A DNA stretch of 5,110 nucleotides, taken from contig CAJUIJ010000176.1 in assembly GCA_910586175.1 (NCBI GenBank), forward strand, positions 1 through 5,110. The letters are read 5' to 3'. The notes under the pieces were generated by a model. That model did no database searches. It saw only the letters and a list, made by a program, of their open reading frames with translations, and had not been told where the DNA came from. Position 1 is the first letter of the stretch. The number at the start of each line of letters is the position of its first letter. Below, one piece after another: positions 1 to 5,110 of the stretch. The translations under genes and the position numbers were made by a program. Source of the DNA: an uncultured Muribaculaceae bacterium. Lineage in GTDB: Bacteria > Bacteroidota > Bacteroidia > Bacteroidales > Muribaculaceae.

Positions 1-2085
1 GCTTTGTATGTCCTGAAGTTTGATGAGTTCATCGCGAAGCTGGGCTGCTTCGATGAAGTCAGTGCGTTTTGCGGCCGCTATCATGTCGCGTCTCACTTTC
101 TCTATCATGGTCTCAAGTTCGTTGCCGCTCATATATTCGATCACCGGATCGGCAGCTACAGTCACTTTGTGTTCCTCTTCTATATATGCTCGTGGAGTCG
201 CCCTTCTCTCTTGCGACTGCGAGTGTGCCGGTTGACGGCGTGTTGTCGCGCTGTCGCGTCTCGACTTGCGGTCGGTCTCTTTTTCTTCATATATTTCGAG
301 CAGGTCAGTGCTTACGGTTTTCACAATCTGCTTTGGTGTGATGCCGTGCTCTTTATTATATGCCATCTGTTTTTCACGGCGACGCTCTGTCTCATCGATG
401 GTGCGCTGCATTGAATCTGTTACTTTGTCGGCATACATTATTACCTTGCCATTCACATTACGTGCAGCTCGACCTGCCGTCTGAGTGAGCGACCTGTGGT
501 TACGCAGGAATCCCTCTTTATCGGCATCGAGTATAGCAACAAGGCTCACCTGCGGCAAATCCAGACCCTCTCGCAGAAGGTTTACCCCTATCAGCATGTC
601 GTAGACTCCTTCGCGCAAGTCTTCCAGGATTCTGATGCGTTCCAATGTGTCTACATCGCTGTGTATGTAGGCTGACTTTACACCCCATTTGGTCAGGTGA
701 CCATGCAGCTCTTCAGCCATGCGTTTTGTAAGTGTGGTCACAAGCGTACGCTCTCCGGCCTCTGTGCGGAGTCGTATCTCTTCCATAAGGTCGTCTATCT
801 GGTTGAGCGTCGGTCGTACCTCTATCTCGGGATCAAGGAGTCCGGTGGGTCGTATTATCTGCTCGGTAAATACTCCTTCGGTCTGCTGCATCTCGTAGTC
901 GCCCGGTGTGGCGCTGACATATATTACTTGTGGTGTGAGTTGTTCGAATTCCTCAAACTTCAGTGGCCTGTTGTCGAGTGCTGCGGGAAGCCTGAATCCA
1001 TATTCCACCAAGTTCATCTTGCGTGACAGGTCTCCGCCAAACATGCCTCGCACCTGCGGCAATGTCACATGACTCTCATCTATTATTGTCAGGAAGTCCT
1101 TAGGAAAGTAGTCAAGCAAGCAGAATGGACGTGTGCCGGGACTACGGCCGTCGAAATAGCGTGAGTAGTTCTCTATGCCACTGCAATGTCCTAACTCTTT
1201 GATCATCTCAAGGTCGTAGGTGACGCGTTCGCGAAGCCTCTCGGCTTCGAGTATACGTCCTTCACGCTGAAAAAAGTCACACTGGGCACCGAGGTCAAGG
1301 CTTATTTGGTCTACCGCCCTTATGGTCCGTTCTTTAGTGGTAACGAAGATGTTGGCCGGATATATATTGAATCCTTCCATATCTTCTATTGGCATGCCGC
1401 TCTGTGGGTCTACTGTCTGAATACGCTCTATCTCATCTCCCCAGAACATTACTCTCAGCTGTATCTCCTCAAACGATAGCATGATGTCTACAGTATCCCC
1501 TTTGACGCGGAACTGGCCGCGCTGTAAATCTATCTCTGTGCGGCTGTAAAGCGAGTCTACAAGCCTTCGCAAAAATTCATTGCGCGTTATATTCTGGCCG
1601 ACTTTTACACTGACAACTGTCTGTGTAAAATCTTCAGGATTGCCCATGCCGTAAATGCAGCTCACCGATGACACTACGATAACGTCTCGTCGGCCTGACA
1701 ATAATGCTGCTGCTGTAGAAAGCCGAAGTCTGTCAATCTGGTCATTTATGGCGAGGTCTTTCTCTATGTATTTGTCGGAGCCGGGTATATAGGCCTCAGG
1801 TTGGTAGTAGTCATAGTAGCTTACGAAATATTGCACACTGTTTTGCGGAAAAAAGTTTTTGAACTCCGCATATAGCTGAGCAGCAAGCGTCTTGTTGTGC
1901 GACAATATCAATGTCGGACGTTTCACCTGCTGTATCACATTGGCCATGGTGAAGGTCTTGCCTGATCCGGTCACGCCTAAGAGTGTCTGGTGGGGGAGTC
2001 CTTCCTCCACACCTTTCGATAGCTCTGCTATCGCCTCCGGTTGGTCTCCGGTCGGCATATATTCCGACGTTAGTTTGAATTCCAT
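1..2085 (-). CDS. uvrB: UvrABC excinuclease subunit B (C-terminal end cut by window edge)
   Basis: UvrB is the cytoplasmic nucleotide excision repair subunit. It receives damaged DNA from UvrA, verifies the lesion by inserting a beta-hairpin between the strands, and recruits UvrC. The start is the ATG at 2083-2085, the first in-frame ATG after a stop at 2110-2112; it gives the canonical opening MEFKLTSEYMPTGDQ. Visible motifs are Walker A GVTGSGKT (37-44), the hairpin region YFVSYYDYYQPEAY (86-99), the DESH box (336-339), YVSATPG (389-395), LLREGLDLPQVSLVAILDAD (503-522), QTAGRAARN (535-543) and a C-terminal UVR domain (about 656-691). All 695 codons are open with no frameshift. E. coli UvrB has about 673 residues, so this one is slightly long, mainly through a basic S/Q/R-rich linker at about 600-650. 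Probably only a few residues are missing. It is divergent from the genes to its right and has its own promoter. The identification is secure. Confidence 0.98.
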   Translation of the reverse strand, partial: MEFKLTSEYMPTGDQPEAIAELSKGVEEGLPHQTLLGVTGSGKTFTMANVIQQVKRPTLILSHNKTLAAQLYAEFKNFFPQNSVQYFVSYYDYYQPEAYIPGSDKYIEKDLAINDQIDRLRLSTAAALLSGRRDVIVVSSVSCIYGMGNPEDFTQTVVSVKVGQNITRNEFLRRLVDSLYSRTEIDLQRGQFRVKGDTVDIMLSFEEIQLRVMFWGDEIERIQTVDPQSGMPIEDMEGFNIYPANIFVTTKERTIRAVDQISLDLGAQCDFFQREGRILEAERLRERVTYDLEMIKELGHCSGIENYSRYFDGRSPGTRPFCLLDYFPKDFLTIIDESHVTLPQVRGMFGGDLSRKMNLVEYGFRLPAALDNRPLKFEEFEQLTPQVIYVSATPGDYEMQQTEGVFTEQIIRPTGLLDPEIEVRPTLNQIDDLMEEIRLRTEAGERTLVTTLTKRMAEELHGHLTKWGVKSAYIHSDVDTLERIRILEDLREGVYDMLIGVNLLREGLDLPQVSLVAILDADKEGFLRNHRSLTQTAGRAARNVNGKVIMYADKVTDSMQRTIDETERRREKQMAYNKEHGITPKQIVKTVSTDLLEIYEEKETDRKSRRDSATTRRQPAHSQSQERRATPRAYIEEEHKVTVAADPVIEYMSGNELETMIEKVRRDMIAAAKRTDFIEAAQLRDELIKLQDIQS

Positions 2086-2147
2086 CTGTTCCCTGTTTAT
2101 CTTCTTGCTTTATATAGGTAGCGCACAAAGGATGTGTGCATTTTTTA

Positions 2148-2179
2148 CAAATATAATACAATCTTTCGGTGCATGCAAA
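2148..2179 (-). promoter_or_regulatory. Bacteroidota-type promoter of uvrB
   Basis: Read on the minus strand, TTTG (2176-2179) is followed after 20 bases by TATATTTG (2148-2155). This matches the Bacteroidota housekeeping consensus of -33 TTTG and -7 TAnnTTTG. Transcription would begin near 2141, giving a leader of roughly 55-60 bases before the uvrB ATG. The leader has no strong Shine-Dalgarno sequence, only a weak AGGGA a few bases before the start, as is usual in this phylum. No LexA-like palindrome was recognised here. Confidence 0.75.
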
Positions 2180-2192
2180 TTATTGGGGATAG

Positions 2193-2222
2193 TTTGAACC
2201 TTGTTGTTTGTTGGTATGTTGT
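2193..2222 (+). promoter_or_regulatory. Possible weak promoter for the 49-residue gene
   Basis: TTTG at 2193-2196 and TATGTTGT at 2215-2222 are separated by 18 bases. The second element agrees only partly with TAnnTTTG, so this is a tentative call. It is the best match I found upstream of the start at 2262. It would give a leader of about 30 bases, very rich in A and T. The rest of the 2086-2261 divergent region holds the uvrB promoter and nothing else I recognise. Confidence 0.25.
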
Positions 2223-2261
2223 ATCAGTAGAAGTTTCTTAAACTAATTAATCTTAATCATT

Positions 2262-2411
2262 ATGGAAAAACATGAAATCAACGCAGGTCTTCATCTTGGC
2301 CTCGCTATCGCTAAATTGTTTATGAAAGCTGCCGGCGTTGCCGTTGCAATATGTCTCGTTAAGGAAGTGCATAGGGTGCATAAGGCTATAGAGCGCAGGG
2401 AACATAAATAA
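2262..2411 (+). CDS. Unrecognised 49-residue small membrane-type protein
   Basis: An ATG at 2262 opens a 49-codon frame ending in TAA at 2409-2411. I do not recognise the family. Residues 8-33 are mostly hydrophobic (Gly, Ala, Leu, Ile, Val), broken by Lys18 and Lys22, and could form one membrane helix or a membrane-associated hairpin. Residues 34-49 form a strongly charged tail (KEVHRVHKAIERREHK) with three His and several Arg/Lys/Glu, probably an amphipathic helix. Several things favour a real gene: the clean membrane-plus-charged-tail pattern, the A/T-rich leader like those of its neighbours, the position just after a divergent promoter region, and a strong intrinsic terminator 14 bases after the stop. 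It lacks a signal-peptidase site and any cysteine lipobox. The terminator suggests it is transcribed largely on its own. Its function is unknown. Confidence 0.7.
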   Translation: MEKHEINAGLHLGLAIAKLFMKAAGVAVAICLVKEVHRVHKAIERREHK

Positions 2412-2425
2412 TATGGATTTACATG

Positions 2426-2457
2426 GTAGCCGTCGCTCTTGCTGCGGCTACTTTTTT
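2426..2457 (+). terminator. Rho-independent terminator after the small gene
   Basis: GTAGCCG (2426-2432) and CGGCTAC (2445-2451) form a perfect seven-pair, GC-rich stem. A run of six T follows directly (2452-2457). Inside the 12-base loop, a further GC/GC pairing can form around a TCTT tip. The arrangement fits termination of the 49-residue gene and partly separates it from the HdeD-family gene downstream. Confidence 0.8.
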
Positions 2458-2497
2458 CAGATAATCGTTAATAAACTCTATTTTAATACTATAAGCT

Positions 2498-3067
2498 ATG
2501 GCTAATATAGGACTTGGAATCACTCGCTATCGCTGGATTCCCCTTATTGTAGGCATAATTGCGATAGGTCTCGGCATTTGGTGTCTCTGCTCTCCGGTTT
2601 CATCTGTGCCTGTTATGGCATACATTTTTGCTGGACTTGTCTGTGTTGCCGGCATATTCAATCTCTGCTTCGCAGGTTTGAACCACCGTGTTGCCCCTAA
2701 CTGGGGTTGGGCTGTCGCTCTTGGCATTCTTGATCTCGTGGCGGGTATTTGGATGTTTTGCCTTCCGGAGCAAGAACTCGCGGTAACATTCGTTATAGTA
2801 CTTGGCATATGGTTGCTTTGTGTCGCAATCAATGCAATCTGCGAGACGCTTGTGCTCAGTCGCAATTCTGTGGGTTGGACTATTTTCTCTGTCATTATGC
2901 TTGTCCTCTCCATCTATTTTGCCATTGTGGTGATTTCTTCACCTGTTACAATGGCTGTTGCAGGCTGGCTATATCTTGGCATTTCGCTGATAACTTACGG
3001 TATATTCCGCGTGTCGATGTACAGCCGTCTTAAAACTCTTAACAAAATGACTGACGGAATGCTGTAA
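2498..3067 (+). CDS. HdeD/DUF308-family six-helix membrane protein
   Basis: This 189-residue protein is almost entirely hydrophobic and has about six membrane helices: roughly 12-31, 37-59, 70-89, 93-115, 126-148 and 151-172. The C-terminal tail is short and basic (MYSRLKTLNKMTDGML). It contains a threefold internal repeat, each unit starting with a Trp-led helix followed by Gly-Ile/Leu-rich sequence and ending at a Pro: W13 to P33, W71 to P90 and W127 to P149. This pattern and the length fit the DUF308/HdeD family of inner-membrane proteins. E. coli HdeD is linked to acid resistance at high cell density, but the biochemical role of the family is not established, so an acid-stress role here is only an inference. 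The ATG at 2498 directly precedes the first helix. The leader is A/T-rich with no Shine-Dalgarno sequence. I could not find a convincing promoter of its own after the terminator at 2426-2457. Confidence 0.85.
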   Translation: MANIGLGITRYRWIPLIVGIIAIGLGIWCLCSPVSSVPVMAYIFAGLVCVAGIFNLCFAGLNHRVAPNWGWAVALGILDLVAGIWMFCLPEQELAVTFVIVLGIWLLCVAINAICETLVLSRNSVGWTIFSVIMLVLSIYFAIVVISSPVTMAVAGWLYLGISLITYGIFRVSMYSRLKTLNKMTDGML

Positions 3068-3098
3068 ACGTATATATTCAATTTTTTTAACTCTAATT

Positions 3099-3377
3099 AT
3101 GATAAGACTGAATTGTTTTCTTGAAATCTCAGACAGCTCGCTTCGTGAGAAGGCTATTGAAACTGCCACAGAACTCGTGGAGCTGTCGCTTAAGGATGAA
3201 GGCTGCATATCTTATGAGGCTTTCGCAAGTATCACATCCGATAACCATATAGAAATAGTGGAAACATGGAAAGATGATGAGTCTCTCCGATGCCACAGTG
3301 AATCGGAACATTTCAAGCGTCTCGTGCCTATTCTTCATAGTTGTGGCACCATGACTCTCGAAAAATTTACTTTCTGA
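3099..3377 (+). CDS. ABM-superfamily (YgiN-like) putative quinol monooxygenase
   Basis: This 92-residue protein has the usual length of single-domain antibiotic-biosynthesis-monooxygenase (ABM) proteins, which are dimeric ferredoxin-like alpha/beta barrels. Features in order are a first strand (MIRLNCFLEI, 1-10), a helix with EKAIETATELVELS (17-30), the family turn DEGCISYEAF (33-42), the strand IEIVETWKDDESL (51-63), and the helix holding His66 and the H71-F72 pair that commonly closes the pocket. Relatives include E. coli YgiN (quinol oxidation), heme-degrading enzymes and polyketide-tailoring enzymes. The substrate cannot be decided from this sequence. There are no signals for export, so it should be cytoplasmic. 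It starts 31 bases after the HdeD-family gene with no clear terminator between them, so co-transcription is likely. Its TGA stop at 3375-3377 is followed by the GH26 regulatory region. Confidence 0.88.
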   Translation: MIRLNCFLEISDSSLREKAIETATELVELSLKDEGCISYEAFASITSDNHIEIVETWKDDESLRCHSESEHFKRLVPILHSCGTMTLEKFTF

Positions 3378-3378
3378 T

Positions 3379-3395
3379 GTTAAATCTCTTTTAAC
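3379..3395. repeat. Short inverted repeat GTTAAA-N5-TTTAAC
   Basis: GTTAAA (3379-3384) and TTTAAC (3390-3395) are perfect inverted copies around TCTCT. The repeat sits directly after the monooxygenase stop codon and just upstream of the TATATTTG box at 3403-3410, within the interval where the -33 contact and spacer of that promoter would fall. The A/T-rich six-pair stem is too weak for a terminator and lacks a T tract. A regulator-binding site is possible, but chance is also possible in A/T-rich DNA. Confidence 0.4.
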
Positions 3396-3397
3396 AG

Positions 3398-3410
3398 TGT
3401 ATTATATTTG
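3398..3410 (+). promoter_or_regulatory. Upstream -7-like box ahead of the GH26 gene (P1)
   Basis: TATATTTG at 3403-3410 is a full match to TAnnTTTG. With its flank it reads TGTATTATATTTG (3398-3410), which is identical over 13 bases to the minus-strand -7 region of uvrB (2148-2160). No TTTG lies 19-21 bases upstream (the bases there are TGTTAA), so the -33 contact would be weak or regulator-assisted. A transcript from here would start near 3417 and carry the palindrome at 3424-3457 near its 5' end. Confidence 0.5.
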
Positions 3411-3423
3411 CAATTTTTATGCG

Positions 3424-3457
3424 CGGGGTGACGATTTTTTGACCAATCGCCACCCCG
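3424..3457. repeat. 13-pair imperfect palindrome overlapping the GH26 promoter
   Basis: CGGGGTG (3424-3430) pairs with CACCCCG (3451-3457). After one A/C mismatch (3431, 3450), CGATT (3432-3436) pairs with AATCG (3445-3449). The loop TTTTGACC (3437-3444) contains the TTTG -33 element of the downstream promoter, and the right arm fills most of its spacer. No T run follows on either strand, so this is not a normal intrinsic terminator. An operator, or a 5'-leader hairpin in transcripts from the upstream box, fits better. Its GC-rich arms stand out from the A/T-rich surroundings. Confidence 0.65.
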
Positions 3458-3469
3458 TTGCTATATTTG
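3438..3469 (+). promoter_or_regulatory. Bacteroidota-type promoter of the GH26 gene (P2)
   Basis: TTTG (3438-3441), a 20-base spacer and TATATTTG (3462-3469) match the phylum consensus with the same spacing as the uvrB promoter. Transcription would begin near 3476, about 19 bases before the GH26 ATG. The short leader has no Shine-Dalgarno sequence. The -33 element lies in the loop of the palindrome at 3424-3457, so a protein bound to the palindrome would be expected to block or reshape this promoter. Confidence 0.75.
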
Positions 3470-3494
3470 TCGCAGTTAACCAATTTAGCTGACG

Positions 3495-5110
3495 ATGAAA
3501 AACTTTATTTTTGCCATTTTATTGGCGTTTACGGCCTTTTTATCTAATGGCCGGGAGATTGTACTTCTTGATGGCCCGTTCAAAGCCGATTGGAGTGACA
3601 AGCATTGCGTGGATCCCATGCAGTTGGCGGGCGTGGTGCCTGGTGATAAGATCCATGTCTATACAAGTAATCTGTCAAATTATGCTCAAGCGTTTATCCG
3701 TACTAAGGGTAATGGGTGGCAGGCCATTAGTCCGGAGTTTGATAGCGTGCGCATATTTGGTGATCTTGAATGTGTGCTTGACCAGCACCTTATAGAGGTG
3801 ATTGAAGATGAAGTATTGATGTTTGGGGGTGATGGTTATACTATAGAGAAGGTGACTTTAATAACGGATCGCCCTGAAGTTGTTTTTGAAGGTTACGATG
3901 ACTTGTGCGACAAGAATGCATCCGACGACACAAAACGCATATACAATCTACTCAGAGACTGTTATGGAAAACGTAGCATTTCTTGCTCTATGGCGGAGGT
4001 GGATTGGAATTATAAGGAAGCAGGTTATGTGAAGTCTTGGACCGGTATGTATCCGGCTATGAATGGTTTTGATTATATTCATCTTACTTATGATTGGGAA
4101 TATTACAGTGACATTACTCCGGTAAAGGAATGGTGGGATATGGGTGGCCTCGTCACTATCTGTTGGCATTGGCGCGCTCCGGACAGCCAATCTGTGTGGG
4201 AAGCTTATAAGGCAGACAATAATGAGAAGACCGTATTCGAGGGCTTTTACGCAAGTGGCGGCGGCAGTCCAACTACGGCTTTCAGCCCTGCAAACGCAGT
4301 GAAGGAGGGCACGTGGGAAAATGAGTTCGTTATTTCCGATTTGGCGAAGGTCGCCACCAAACTTAAGAAACTTCAGGAAGCCGGAATTGTTGTAATATGG
4401 CGACCTTTGCACGAGGCTGCTGGCAACAGTACTATATATAATGATGGAAAAGCCTGGTTTTGGTGGGGTGCCGATGGTGCCGAACCCTGCGTGAAACTTT
4501 GGCATATGATGTATGACTATTTCACTCAGGAGGGTATTCACAATCTGATTTGGGTGTGGACTTCGCAGACTAAAGATAAGAAATGGTATCCGGGAGATGA
4601 CTATGTAGACATGATAGGTCGTGACCTGTACAATTACACAATAAATGATGCCGCTTACAATTTCACGTATCTCACTACATATTACCCCAACAAGATGATT
4701 GCTCTTTCGGAGTGTGGCTATTCAGGAGGTTCAAGCCCCTACGTTTCTGACCAATGGGAAGCCGGTGCTAAGTGGAGTTACGCGATGCCGTGGTATCATT
4801 ATGATTACAAACTTGGCGGCAATCATCAGTATGCAAATGACGATTGGTGGAATGATTGGTTTAATGCCGACCATGCACTTACTCTCGATGACATGAAGTC
4901 TCTCCGCGCAAAATATCTCGCTTCAGATGTGTCAGGCGTGGATGCTCCAATAATGGAGTATACTAAGCATTATAATGATGAATGGTACACTATAGAAGGA
5001 GTGAAAGTAAAAGAACCTACAGCTCCCGGCATATATATAAAGAATGGAAAGAAATGGGACACTGCCAAACTTCCGTGGATGAATTTTTCAGATTCAGCCA
5101 AAAATGCGTG
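3495..5110 (+). CDS. Secreted GH26 beta-mannanase-like glycoside hydrolase (3' end cut by window edge)
   Basis: GH26 enzymes are retaining endo-hydrolases, mostly beta-1,4-mannanases. A (beta/alpha)8 barrel carries two catalytic glutamates. All 538 codons present are open. Residues 1-19 form a signal peptide, probably cleaved after S17-N18-G19; no lipobox Cys is present. Residues 20-143 form a beta-rich domain, possibly carbohydrate-binding. The catalytic domain spans about 146-480: SCSMAEVDW, FDYIHLTYDW, the WHW triad (224-226), FSPANAVKEGTWENE, WRPLHEAAGN with acid/base Glu307, IWVWTSQTKD, GRDLYN (375-380), LSECG with nucleophile Glu406, and MPWYHY (431-436). Beyond it lies YTIEGVKVKEP...GIYIKNGKK (498-520), like the C-terminal tails of many Bacteroidota secreted proteins, but more sequence follows (WMNFSDSAKNA) and the gene leaves the window. 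Mannan is the likeliest substrate; other GH26 activities (such as mixed-linkage glucan) cannot be excluded. It is preceded by its own promoter, and no SusC/SusD-type genes are in view. Confidence 0.95.
   Translation, partial: MKNFIFAILLAFTAFLSNGREIVLLDGPFKADWSDKHCVDPMQLAGVVPGDKIHVYTSNLSNYAQAFIRTKGNGWQAISPEFDSVRIFGDLECVLDQHLIEVIEDEVLMFGGDGYTIEKVTLITDRPEVVFEGYDDLCDKNASDDTKRIYNLLRDCYGKRSISCSMAEVDWNYKEAGYVKSWTGMYPAMNGFDYIHLTYDWEYYSDITPVKEWWDMGGLVTICWHWRAPDSQSVWEAYKADNNEKTVFEGFYASGGGSPTTAFSPANAVKEGTWENEFVISDLAKVATKLKKLQEAGIVVIWRPLHEAAGNSTIYNDGKAWFWWGADGAEPCVKLWHMMYDYFTQEGIHNLIWVWTSQTKDKKWYPGDDYVDMIGRDLYNYTINDAAYNFTYLTTYYPNKMIALSECGYSGGSSPYVSDQWEAGAKWSYAMPWYHYDYKLGGNHQYANDDWWNDWFNADHALTLDDMKSLRAKYLASDVSGVDAPIMEYTKHYNDEWYTIEGVKVKEPTAPGIYIKNGKKWDTAKLPWMNFSDSAKNA

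Noticed and set aside
697..1026. A 109-codon plus-strand open frame, and others at 4-414, 20-235, 69-341 and 266-484
   Set aside because: All are antisense to uvrB, whose conserved motifs run through the same bases. They are shadows of a strongly constrained gene.
1811..2161. A 116-codon minus-strand frame at the start of uvrB
   Set aside because: It is a different frame over the first codons of uvrB. The true frame gives the canonical UvrB N-terminus with Walker A.
2479..2486. TATTTTAA as a -7 box for the HdeD-family gene
   Set aside because: It matches TAnnTTTG only partly, has no good -33 element, and would put the transcription start almost at the ATG.
2527..2913. A 128-codon minus-strand frame
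   Set aside because: It is antisense to the HdeD-family gene, and its composition is what the complement of membrane codons produces.
3057..3088. Possible terminator between the HdeD-family and monooxygenase genes
   Set aside because: There is a run of seven T at 3082-3088, but only a four-pair GAAT/ATTC stem precedes it, too weak for a confident call.
3424..3457. Reading the palindrome as a terminator of the monooxygenase gene
   Set aside because: No T run follows the right arm, and none follows the left arm on the other strand. It overlaps a consensus promoter, so a regulatory role fits better.
3948..4541. A 197-codon open frame on the minus strand
   Set aside because: It lies wholly antisense to the GH26 catalytic domain, whose motifs are intact in the plus frame. 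Its translation has no recognisable domain and no promoter.

Overview
The window looks like a chromosomal segment from a Bacteroidota member, most likely a gut Bacteroidales (Bacteroides or Muribaculaceae type). Three things point there. Promoters match the Bacteroidota -33 TTTG / -7 TAnnTTTG pattern. Gene leaders are A/T-rich and lack a clear Shine-Dalgarno sequence. The last gene is a mannanase-like GH26 enzyme whose sequence resembles, from memory, those of gut Bacteroides. The genus is an inference and cannot be fixed from this sequence alone.

Left part (1-2085, minus strand): one long gene, uvrB, encodes the damage-recognition helicase-like subunit of UvrABC nucleotide excision repair. 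All 695 codons inside the window are open. The gene leaves the window at the left edge inside or just after its C-terminal UVR domain. A consensus promoter for it lies at 2148-2179.

Middle part (2086-3377, plus strand): three short genes diverge from uvrB. They are an unrecognised 49-residue single-pass membrane-type protein followed by a good intrinsic terminator, a six-helix HdeD/DUF308-family membrane protein, and, 31 bases further on, a 92-residue ABM-superfamily (YgiN-like) monooxygenase. The last two may be co-transcribed. A stress-related role is plausible from the families but is not shown by the sequence.

Right part (3378-5110, plus strand): a 117-base regulatory region holds two TATATTTG boxes and two inverted repeats. 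One of these is a 13-pair imperfect palindrome whose loop contains the -33 element of the downstream promoter. It precedes a secreted GH26 glycoside hydrolase with a signal peptide, an N-terminal beta-rich domain, a complete GH26 catalytic domain with both catalytic glutamates, and a C-terminal extension that runs off the right edge.

I see no RNA genes, insertion sequences, CRISPR arrays or phage genes, and no clear new multi-gene system. The most unusual item is the palindrome/promoter arrangement ahead of the GH26 gene. The unknown 49-residue protein and the GH26 C-terminal extension come next.
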